Part shown: positions 1 to 5,488 of the stretch, in pieces | How the letters are laid out: each line of letters opens with the position of its first letter | How positions within the stretch are numbered: the first letter of the stretch is position 1 | NCBI GenBank assembly: GCA_031278495.1 | Contig: JAITKG010000167.1 | Location: 1 to 8,930, forward strand | Length of the DNA stretch: 8,930 bases | Direction of reading: 5' to 3' | From: Prevotellaceae bacterium | Lineage (GTDB): Bacteria > Bacteroidota > Bacteroidia > Bacteroidales > UBA932 | The notes under the pieces: model-generated | Seen by the model: the letters and a program-made list of their open reading frames with translations, nothing else | What the model was told of the DNA's origin: nothing | The model's database searches: none | Position numbers and translations under genes: made by a program

Positions 1-73
1 TTGGCAATTGCCAAAAGTAGGTTTCCAGTCGTCGGCAAGGTTTTGGCAATTGCCAAAAGTAGGTTTCCGGTCG
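1..73. repeat. Two 31-bp direct repeats, each with a perfect palindrome
   Basis: Positions 1-31 and 43-73 are the same 31-bp sequence with one mismatch (A27 versus G69). Each begins with the perfect 14-bp palindrome TTGGCAATTGCCAA (1-14 and 43-56). The copies are 42 bp apart, close to four turns of B-DNA. The window begins exactly at the first copy, so more copies may lie upstream. The second copy runs into the left inverted repeat that starts at 66. This could be a paired protein-binding site or simply part of an intergenic repeat; no gene within view identifies a regulator. Confidence 0.85.
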
Positions 74-168
74 GAATGACGGTGCAGTTGAAAGTTGAAA
101 GTTGCTGCCGCGCCAGCCCAACTCTTAGTTCTTAACTCTTAGTTCTTAACTTCCCAGCCGCGCCAGCC
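66..168. repeat. Left inverted repeat, block A (mate at 8357-8466)
   Basis: This 103-bp stretch is the reverse complement of 8357-8466 apart from one substitution and one 7-bp unit. In order it holds the end of an element (TCCGGTCGGAATGACGG), a heptamer array (agttgaa repeated), the joint GCCGCGCCAGCC at 107-118, two copies of the 14-mer aactcttagttctt (120-133, 134-147) plus a partial third, and the joint again at 157-168. The mate has three aactttc units where this copy has two, a change typical of slippage. Confidence 0.92.
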
Positions 169-233
169 ACATCTTCACATCTTCACATCTTCACATCTTC
201 ACATCTTCACATCTTCACATTAGCCGGCGCCAG
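169..233. repeat. Octamer array (acatcttc) x6 with variant joint
   Basis: Six perfect head-to-tail copies of acatcttc occupy 169-216, followed by a partial copy and a variant joint, GCCGGCGCCAGCC (223-235), that carries one extra G. The segment is absent from the otherwise matching right-hand repeat, where blocks A and B are directly fused. It therefore looks like a module gained on the left or lost on the right, with the joint as boundary. Confidence 0.9.
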
Positions 234-313
234 CCCAATTAGTCACATTAGCACATTAGTCACATTAGCACATTAGCTGCTGCCGCGCCAGCCAATTCTT
301 AATTCCTAATTCT
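234..313. repeat. Left inverted repeat, block B, plus joint and aattctt heptamers
   Basis: Positions 234-282 are the reverse complement of 8310-8358 with 46 of 49 bases matching; the three differences lie in one 4-base patch. The block is built of attagtcac/attagcac units. A fourth copy of the joint GCCGCGCCAGCC follows at 282-293, and then aattctt-type heptamers at 294-313 leading into the promoter of the C69 gene. No coding potential is seen. Confidence 0.85.
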
Positions 314-319
314 TTTTTG

Positions 320-327
320 TACCTTTG
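320..327 (+). promoter_or_regulatory. Bacteroidetes-type -7 element for the C69 gene
   Basis: TACCTTTG matches the Bacteroidetes -7 consensus TAnnTTTG exactly. It lies 37 bases before the ATG at 365, so transcription would start near 334. I see no good TTTG at the expected -33 position; that place is taken by the aattctt repeats. Confidence 0.55.
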
Positions 328-345
328 TTTCCGGTAAACCGGAAA
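328..345. promoter_or_regulatory. 18-bp dyad over the expected transcription start
   Basis: TTTCCGGTAAACCGGAAA has two perfect 8-base arms around a 2-base centre. It begins immediately after the -7 element and covers the expected start point, where a repressor would typically bind. As RNA it could form only a short hairpin with a tetraloop. No regulator is encoded in the window. Confidence 0.45.
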
Positions 346-364
346 TATCAACATACTTTAATAT

Positions 365-2056
365 ATGAAGAAAATTATTTTAATCATCGCGGGCGTCCTG
401 TCAACGATAACGATAAATTCGTATGCCTGCACCAATTTCCTGGTAACAAAAGGCGCGTCGAAAGACGGTTCGACCTTCATTTCGTATTCTGCCGATTCGC
501 ATACCCTGTATGGCGAACTGTATTTTTGGGCAGCCGCCAAACATAAACCCGGCGTCGTCCGCCAAATCAGGGAATGGGACTCCGGGAAATTTCTGGGCGC
601 TATCCCCGAAGCCGCCGAAACATATAATGTCATCGGCAATATGAATGAACACTCGGTGATGATTGGCGAAACTACTTACGGCGGTCGCGAAGAACTCGCC
701 GACAGCGCCGGGCTGCTCGATTATGGCAGCCTTATTTATATTGCGCTGCAACGCGCAAAGAATGCCCGCGAAGCTATTAAAACCATCGTGGAACTGGTGG
801 CGCAATATGGTTATCATTCCGAAGGCGAATCCTTCTCTATCGGCGACCCGAACGAAGTGTGGATACTCGAGATGACTGGCAAAGGCGCAGGCAACAAAGG
901 CGCAGTGTGGGTAGCCGTACGTATCCCCGACGGTTATATCTCGGGACATGCCAACCAGGCGCGCATCACCACCTTCCCGAAAGACAACGGCAGGACGTCC
1001 ATCAGCTCCCGGAACCTGAACAGGATTTTCCAGCCCGATATTGAAGTGGTCTATGCCGAAGACGTTATCAGCGTAGCGCGCGAAAAGGGCTACTTCAACG
1101 GCAGCGACGACGAGTTCAGCTTTTCGGATACCTACAATCCCGTTACTTTTAGCGGTGCGCGCGCCTGCGAAGCCCGCGTGTGGTCGTTTTTCAAAGACTA
1201 TAATAAAGAAATGCTGGCATACGAAGACTATGCGCTGGGGCATAATTTGAAACACCGCATGCCCCTGTACGTTAAACCTGACCGCAAATTAGACATGCAC
1301 GACGTAGCCCGCGCCATGCGCGACCACTACGAAGGCACGGCAATGGATATGACTGCCGACATCGGCGCAGGTCCCTTCAAAACGCCCTACCGCTGGCGCC
1401 CGATGACATGGAAATATAACGGCGTTAGCTATGTCCATGAACGCGCTACGGCGACCCAGCAAACCGGCTGGTGGTATGTGGCGCAAGCGCGCAGTTGGTT
1501 GCCCGACGCCATTGGCGGCGTACTCTGGTTCGGCGTGGACGATGCAGCTACGTCTGTCCTCACGCCCATTTATTGCAGCGCAAACCGCGTGCCGGAAGCC
1601 TATGCCGCAGGCAACGGCGATTTGCTAACCTATTCCGAAACCGCCGCCTTCTGGACATTCACGCGCGTAGCGCAATTCGCCTACAGCCGCTATAGCGACA
1701 TCGCCCCCGAAATCGTTAAACTCCAACAGGAGTTGGAACGCCAATTTGCCGGACAGGTAAAGGAAACCGACGAAAAAGCGTTGGCATTATATACCAAAAA
1801 AAACACGAAAGGCGTCATAAAATTGCTGACCGATTTCTCAGTGAACACCGCCGGAAACCTTGTGAAACGCTGGAAAGAATTAGACGCTTACCTGCTGGTA
1901 AAATACATGGACGGCAATATTAAACAGCAAACGCCCGATGGTGAATTTGCCCGCAACCCCGATGGCTTGCCCGCCTTCCCGCAACAACCGCCCTACCCGA
2001 AAGAATGGTACAAAGCCATTGTACTGGACGCCGGCGATGTGCTAATGGGAAATTAA
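365..2056 (+). CDS. Secreted C69-family dipeptidase (Ntn hydrolase)
   Basis: The 563-residue protein resembles peptidase family C69 (PepD-like dipeptidases), which cleave dipeptides with an N-terminal cysteine nucleophile. Residues 1-21 form a signal peptide: MKK, a hydrophobic stretch, then SYA just before Cys22. Cleavage there would expose Cys22 as the catalytic N-terminus, as the family requires; the bases for a lipobox are poor, so a lipoprotein is less likely. Further family-like stretches are GETTYGG (101-107), ESFSIGDPNEVWILE (155-169), GHANQAR (194-200) and ACEARVWSFF (267-276). The length is normal for Bacteroidales members. It probably acts in the periplasm or outside the cell in peptide use. 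The gene has its own -7 element at 320-327. FolB follows after 49 bases without an evident terminator, so the two may be co-transcribed. Exact substrate is unknown. Confidence 0.9.
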   Translation: MKKIILIIAGVLSTITINSYACTNFLVTKGASKDGSTFISYSADSHTLYGELYFWAAAKHKPGVVRQIREWDSGKFLGAIPEAAETYNVIGNMNEHSVMIGETTYGGREELADSAGLLDYGSLIYIALQRAKNAREAIKTIVELVAQYGYHSEGESFSIGDPNEVWILEMTGKGAGNKGAVWVAVRIPDGYISGHANQARITTFPKDNGRTSISSRNLNRIFQPDIEVVYAEDVISVAREKGYFNGSDDEFSFSDTYNPVTFSGARACEARVWSFFKDYNKEMLAYEDYALGHNLKHRMPLYVKPDRKLDMHDVARAMRDHYEGTAMDMTADIGAGPFKTPYRWRPMTWKYNGVSYVHERATATQQTGWWYVAQARSWLPDAIGGVLWFGVDDAATSVLTPIYCSANRVPEAYAAGNGDLLTYSETAAFWTFTRVAQFAYSRYSDIAPEIVKLQQELERQFAGQVKETDEKALALYTKKNTKGVIKLLTDFSVNTAGNLVKRWKELDAYLLVKYMDGNIKQQTPDGEFARNPDGLPAFPQQPPYPKEWYKAIVLDAGDVLMGN

Positions 2057-2101
2057 GAATTAAGAATGAGGTTGCGCCAGCCAGTCAGAAATCAGAAATC
2101 A
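2051..2101. repeat. Degenerate joint with heptamer duplications in the C69-folB gap
   Basis: Two aattaag heptamers (2051-2064) overlap the C69 stop codon. They are followed by GCGCCAGCC (2074-2082), a shortened form of the joint seen at 107-118, and two cagaaat heptamers (2086-2099). This is a small version of the mosaic in the flanks. It leaves the reading frames intact and ends just before the folB start. Confidence 0.7.
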
Positions 2102-2105
2102 AACA

Positions 2106-2471
2106 ATGGATACGATCAGTCTTCGTAATATGGAATTTTTTGCGCCGCACGGCTGTTTTGAAGAAGAACGGCTGACAGGCGCCTGCTTCAGCGTGGACGC
2201 CACAATTCAAACCAACCTGCAGCAGCCCGCACATAGCGACAATTTGAACGATACAATAAATTACCAACAGCTATACGATATTGTGAAACGGGAAATGCAA
2301 CGCCCGTCGAACCTGCTGGAACACGTGGCAGGAAGAATCCTGCAAGCGTTATATGCAGAACTTAACAATATCGACTATGCAACGGTCACCATTCGCAAAC
2401 ACAACCCGCCGCTGGGAGGGAAAGTCGGCGACGCATCCGTAACATTGAGCAAACAGGCGCCTGCTTCATGA
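2106..2471 (+). CDS. folB: Dihydroneopterin aldolase
   Basis: FolB converts 7,8-dihydroneopterin to 6-hydroxymethyl-dihydropterin and glycolaldehyde in cytoplasmic folate synthesis. The 121-residue length is typical. Visible family features are FFAPHGCFEEER (11-22), which holds the conserved glutamate region; DTINYQQLYDIV (49-60) with the active-site tyrosine position at Tyr53; NLLEHVAGRI (69-78) with the pterin-binding Glu72; and VTIRKHNPPLGG (94-105) with catalytic Lys98. The ATG at 2106 is chosen because MDTISLRNMEFFAPHG is the usual family beginning. No consensus promoter lies directly upstream, so the gene probably depends on the C69 transcript. The next gene has its own promoter. Confidence 0.95.
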   Translation: MDTISLRNMEFFAPHGCFEEERLTGACFSVDATIQTNLQQPAHSDNLNDTINYQQLYDIVKREMQRPSNLLEHVAGRILQALYAELNNIDYATVTIRKHNPPLGGKVGDASVTLSKQAPAS

Positions 2472-2499
2472 AATTTTTATAACAGGCAGGAATGTTATT

Positions 2500-2529
2500 T
2501 TTGAATCTATGAAATTTTTCCTATCTTTG
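2500..2529 (+). promoter_or_regulatory. Promoter of the DUF177-rpmF-plsX-fabH operon
   Basis: TTTG at 2500-2503 and TATCTTTG at 2522-2529 match the Bacteroidetes -33 and -7 consensus elements, 18 bases apart. Transcription would start near 2536, giving a leader of only about 16 bases before the GTG at 2552. This is one of the two best promoters in the window. Confidence 0.75.
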
Positions 2530-2551
2530 CAACCCATTTTTCAGGGTAAAG

Positions 2552-3019
2552 GTGAAAAATAAACACTTATACAATGTTGTTATCAGCGGCTTGCCGGCAG
2601 GCGTCCACACGTATCCTTTCGAGCTGGGCGATGCGTTTTTCGCCGGTTTTGAAAATAGCGAAGTGCAACACGGGCAATTGCAAGCCGAAGTAAGCGTAGA
2701 GAAACAGTGCGACTTCCTGCAATTAGGCGTCCATATTACCGGCAGCGTAACGACGCCCTGCGACCGCTGCCTTGACGACTTGCAGCTTCCGGTGCAGTTC
2801 CACGCCACGCCGGTAGTCAAATTCACCGATAGCGAAACAGCCGAATCCCTGCCCGGCGACGACGATATTTTGTGGGCTACCGCCGGCGACCATGAACTGG
2901 ACATAGCGCCCTACCTTTACGACAGCATTATCCTCAGCCTGCCGCTTCGCCGCATCCACCCCGACGGGCAATGCAACAGGGAAATGACCGAACGGCTGAA
3001 ACAAATGAACAGTGAATAA
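2552..3019 (+). CDS. DUF177 (YceD) family protein
   Basis: This 155-residue protein belongs to the DUF177/YceD family, which is almost always encoded just before rpmF; some members have been linked to 23S rRNA accumulation or ribosome assembly, but the function in Bacteroidetes is not settled. The family signature is clear: TPCDRCLDDLQLPV (68-81) with the CxxC pair Cys70/Cys73, and ELDIAPYLYDSIILSLPLRRIHP (115-137) near the C-terminus. The start is a GTG; the next candidate would remove the N-terminal KNKHLYNVVISGL that matches the family. The gene opens the operon from the promoter at 2500-2529, and rpmF follows after 49 bases. The cysteine pair could bind a metal, which is inference only. 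Confidence 0.9.
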   Translation: MKNKHLYNVVISGLPAGVHTYPFELGDAFFAGFENSEVQHGQLQAEVSVEKQCDFLQLGVHITGSVTTPCDRCLDDLQLPVQFHATPVVKFTDSETAESLPGDDDILWATAGDHELDIAPYLYDSIILSLPLRRIHPDGQCNREMTERLKQMNSE

Positions 3020-3047
3020 TAAATAACGAACAAATAATTTTTAATAT

Positions 3048-3064
3048 CTAATTCTTAATTCTTA
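3048..3064. repeat. aattctt heptamers before rpmF
   Basis: The DUF177-rpmF gap ends with two tandem aattctt heptamers immediately before the rpmF start. The same word occurs at 294-313, inverted at 2051-2067, and at 8239-8250. The gap is otherwise A+T rich, and I see no promoter or terminator in it. Confidence 0.6.
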
Positions 3065-3068
3065 CAAT

Positions 3069-3248
3069 ATGGCACATCCAAAACACAAAATTTCCAAACA
3101 GCGCCGGAATAAACGCCGTACCCACGATAAAGCTGAAGTACCTACGCTATCCAGTTGTTCCAACTGTGGAACCGCCGTGCTTTACCACCGTGTATGCCCT
3201 GAATGTGGCTACTATCGCGGTCGGCTGATTATTGAACAAACCGCTTAA
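3069..3248 (+). CDS. rpmF: Ribosomal protein bL32, zinc-ribbon form
   Basis: This 59-codon gene encodes large-subunit ribosomal protein bL32. The N-terminus MAHPKHKISKQRRNKRRTH is the typical basic start, and two cysteine pairs, CSNC (30-33) and CPEC (43-46), form the zinc ribbon, so this is the zinc-binding version rather than the cysteine-free paralogue. The ATG at 3069 gives the normal bL32 N-terminus. It lies between DUF177 and plsX (11-base gap to plsX), the conserved arrangement that ties ribosome supply to phospholipid synthesis. Confidence 0.97.
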   Translation: MAHPKHKISKQRRNKRRTHDKAEVPTLSSCSNCGTAVLYHRVCPECGYYRGRLIIEQTA

Positions 3249-3259
3249 CGTTTTCCATC

Positions 3260-4222
3260 ATGAGAATCGGGATAGATATCATGGGTGGCGATTATGCTCC
3301 CGGCAATATCGTGCAGGGCGCTATAGACGCTTGCGGCAGGCTCGGCGCAGGTTCGCAGTTAGTCCTCTTCGGCGACCAACGGCAAATCATTGCCTGTTGC
3401 GAAAAAGCCGGATTTGATTATTCCGTATTTGAAATCGTCCACACCACCGAAGTCATCGAAATGAGCGACCACCCGGCAAAGGCATTCCAACAAAAAACGG
3501 ATTCCAGCATCGTGGTTGGCTTCAAAGCGCTGGCAACACAGGCTATCGACGGCTTTGCCAGCGCCGGCAGCACCGGCGCCATGCTCGCCGGCGCCATGTA
3601 CACCGTACGCCCTATTGAAGGCATCATCCGCCCGGCAATAGCATCGGACATTCCCCTGCTTACCGGCAGCCGCGCCCTCCTCCTCGACGTAGGACTGAAT
3701 GCCGACTGCAAACCCGACGTCCTCTACCAGTACGGCATACTCGGCGCAATCTACGCCCACCTGATGAACGGGCTGGAAACGCCGCGCGTCGCCCTGCTGA
3801 ACATCGGCTCGGAAGAAGAAAAGGGAAACCTCGTTACCAAAGAAACTTTCAAACTGATGAAAGATTCCACCGACTTCCTCTTTGTCGGCAATATCGAAGC
3901 GCATAACCTGTTTTCAGGCAAAACCGCCGACGTTATCGTTACCGACGGTTTTGTGGGCAACATCGTCCTCAAACAGGCGGAAGCCAACTACCGGATAGCA
4001 AAGAAGCGGAATATCGACGACGAATTTTTCAATCGCTTCAACTACGAACTCTATGGCGGCACGCCGGTTCTGGGCGTCAATGCCCCGATAATTATCGGGC
4101 ATGGAGCATCCTCGCCGCTGGCGGTTACCAACATGATTTTACAAACCGAACAGGCTATCAAAGTACAATTAGTAACCAAAATTAAAGAAGCATTATACAA
4201 AAGCAAAACGAACATTACATGA
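3260..4222 (+). CDS. plsX: Phosphate acyltransferase PlsX
   Basis: PlsX transfers the acyl chain from acyl-ACP to phosphate, making acyl-phosphate for the first acylation of glycerol-3-phosphate by PlsY; it is a soluble, membrane-associated enzyme. The 320 residues are normal length. Family motifs run in the usual order: DIMGGDYAPG (6-15), ASAGSTGAMLAGA (100-112), LLDVGLNADCKP (141-152), NIGSEEEKGN (181-190), VGNIEAHNLFSG (209-220), DVIVTDGFVGNIVLK (224-238) and GGTPVLGVNAPIIIGHGASS (266-285). The start follows rpmF by 11 bases, and its stop overlaps the fabH start (ATGA), which suggests translational coupling. No separate promoter is seen. Confidence 0.97.
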   Translation: MRIGIDIMGGDYAPGNIVQGAIDACGRLGAGSQLVLFGDQRQIIACCEKAGFDYSVFEIVHTTEVIEMSDHPAKAFQQKTDSSIVVGFKALATQAIDGFASAGSTGAMLAGAMYTVRPIEGIIRPAIASDIPLLTGSRALLLDVGLNADCKPDVLYQYGILGAIYAHLMNGLETPRVALLNIGSEEEKGNLVTKETFKLMKDSTDFLFVGNIEAHNLFSGKTADVIVTDGFVGNIVLKQAEANYRIAKKRNIDDEFFNRFNYELYGGTPVLGVNAPIIIGHGASSPLAVTNMILQTEQAIKVQLVTKIKEALYKSKTNIT

Positions 4223-5208
4223 TGAAAATAACCGCAGCTATTACTGGCATCGGGGGCTATGTCCCCGATTATGTTCTTACGAATGATGAACTCAGCCATA
4301 TGGTGGACACCACCGACCAATGGATTGTAGAACATACCGGCATCCGCGAACGCCGCATCCTTAAAGAAAAAGGAAAAGGCGTATCGGAAATGGGCGCAAA
4401 AGCGGTCGCCCAACTGCTCGAAAAAACAAATACTTCCCCTGCCGACATCAACCTCCTTATTTGCCCTACGGTTACCGCCGACATGGTTTTTCCCTCTACG
4501 TCGTGCATTATTTGCGATAAAATCGGCATCACCAACGCCTTTGCTTTCGACATCAATGCAGGATGCTCCGGGTTCCTTTACGGATTGACGATAGCTAAAA
4601 ACTTTATAGAAAACGGCACGTGCAAAAAAGTGATTGTAGTGGCTAACGAAAAAATGTCCTCCATCACCGACTACAGCGACCGCAAATCCTGTCCACTCTT
4701 TGGCGACGGCGCAGCAGCCGTGCTGGTAGAACCCAACTATGACGGGCTCGGGATACAGGATGTGATACTGTATGCCAACGGCAGCGGCGCACAATACCTC
4801 TACCAGAAAGCCGGCGGCTCCATGTACCCGCCTACGGAAGAAACCGTTCGCAACCACGAACATTTCATCTGCCAGGACGGTCCCAATGTGTACAAACATG
4901 CGGTAACCAACATGTCCGCCGCGACCGACCTCCTGCTCGAACGCAACCATTTGACCAGCGAAACCATCGACTATTTTATTGCCCACCAGGCAAACCTCCG
5001 CATCATTGATTCCGTGCGCAACCGCATGGGACTGGACGAGCAGAAAGTTTTAATCAATATTGACAAACGCGGCAATACCTCTGCCGCTTCGGTGCCGCTG
5101 GTGCTGTGGGATTTTGAAAAACGCTTCAAAAAAGGCGACAATATTGTTATTGCCACTTTCGGCGCCGGTTTCACGTGGGGCGCCATGTATTATAAATGGG
5201 TATACTAA
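4219..5208 (+). CDS. fabH: Beta-ketoacyl-ACP synthase III
   Basis: FabH condenses acetyl-CoA (or a branched acyl-CoA) with malonyl-ACP, the first step of fatty-acid chain building. The 329 residues carry the full Cys-His-Asn triad: Cys116 in DINAGCSGFLYG, His256 in FIAHQANLR and Asn286 in DKRGNTSAA. The C-terminal FGAGFTWGAMYYKW is also typical. The ATG at 4219 overlaps the plsX stop by four bases; a second ATG three bases later would serve equally well. It ends the operon begun at 2552. In many Bacteroidetes era and der follow fabH; here a tRNA gene begins 12 bases after the stop instead. Primer preference cannot be read from sequence alone. Confidence 0.97.
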   Translation: MMKITAAITGIGGYVPDYVLTNDELSHMVDTTDQWIVEHTGIRERRILKEKGKGVSEMGAKAVAQLLEKTNTSPADINLLICPTVTADMVFPSTSCIICDKIGITNAFAFDINAGCSGFLYGLTIAKNFIENGTCKKVIVVANEKMSSITDYSDRKSCPLFGDGAAAVLVEPNYDGLGIQDVILYANGSGAQYLYQKAGGSMYPPTEETVRNHEHFICQDGPNVYKHAVTNMSAATDLLLERNHLTSETIDYFIAHQANLRIIDSVRNRMGLDEQKVLINIDKRGNTSAASVPLVLWDFEKRFKKGDNIVIATFGAGFTWGAMYYKWVY

Positions 5209-5220
5209 ACGACTTTTCCC

Positions 5221-5292
5221 GGCCTCGTAGTTCAACGGATAGAATAGAAGTTTCCTAAACTTTTGATAGCAGTTCGATTCTGCTCGGGGCTA
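5221..5292 (+). tRNA. tRNA-Arg (anticodon CCT)
   Basis: A complete cloverleaf can be drawn. The acceptor stem pairs 5221-5227 with 5285-5291 (with U-G wobbles), the D arm is 5230-5245, and the anticodon stem pairs 5247-5251 with 5259-5263 around the loop TTCCTAA. The anticodon CCT is at 5254-5256, and the T arm AGCAG-TTCGATT-CTGCT is at 5268-5284. The discriminator is A5292 and CCA is not encoded. It reads AGG codons. The gene lies 12 bases after the fabH stop on the same strand with no room for its own promoter, so it may be cut out of the fabH transcript. Confidence 0.95.
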
Positions 5293-5336
5293 CACATATA
5301 CTCGATTTATAAGACCGGCTTCTAATTTCAGCATTC

Positions 5337-5405
5337 AAAGATTTCAAGATTTAAGGTTGCATATACAACTGTTACTTGAATCCTTGTTATTCCAAATCTT
5401 TTTGC
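5337..5405 (+). terminator. Possible A+T-rich terminator after the tRNA
   Basis: AAAGATTT (5337-5344) pairs with AAATCTTT (5394-5401), with TTCAAG/CTTGAA (5343-5348/5375-5380) and GTTG/CAAC (5356-5359/5366-5369) nested inside, followed by a T-rich run. The outer and middle stems overlap by two bases, and the GC content is low. It sits where the fabH-tRNA transcript should end, but the structure is weak. The rest of 5293-5407 shows nothing I can assign. Confidence 0.25.
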
Positions 5406-5407
5406 CT

Positions 5408-5439
5408 TTTGCTTTTTCCCGAAAAAATGCTTACTTTTG
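5408..5439 (+). promoter_or_regulatory. Promoter of ppdK
   Basis: TTTG at 5408-5411 and TACTTTTG at 5432-5439 match the Bacteroidetes -33 and -7 elements with a 20-base spacer. Transcription would start near 5446, about 43 bases before the ppdK ATG. The -7 element lies in the centre of the dyad at 5415-5457. Confidence 0.7.
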
Positions 5440-5457
5440 CAAACATTTTTCGGGAAA
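5415..5457. promoter_or_regulatory. Long dyad around the ppdK -7 element
   Basis: Positions 5415-5429 and 5444-5457 are inverted copies: a 15-base left arm (TTTCCCGAAAAAATG) and a 14-base right arm, differing by one A in the A/T run. The 14 bases between them contain the -7 element. Because transcription should start inside the right arm, an RNA hairpin is not expected; a DNA-binding operator is the simplest reading. It is not followed by a T-tract like a normal terminator. Confidence 0.5.
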
Positions 5458-5488
5458 TTACTATTTTTAATAATAAATCAATAAAATT

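Noticed and set aside
401..1255. Long - strand frame of 284 codons inside the C69 gene
   Set aside because: It is a shadow of the well-supported C69 reading frame; the same holds for the 311-codon - strand frame at 4051-4986 over fabH.
2479..2502. Weak terminator after folB (ATAACA/TGTTAT followed by T's)
   Set aside because: The six-pair stem is almost all A/T, and its T-run is part of the -33 element of the next promoter, so I do not call it.
5415..5457. Invertible promoter
   Set aside because: The arms are only 14 bases apart, too close for site-specific inversion, and no recombinase gene is in the window.
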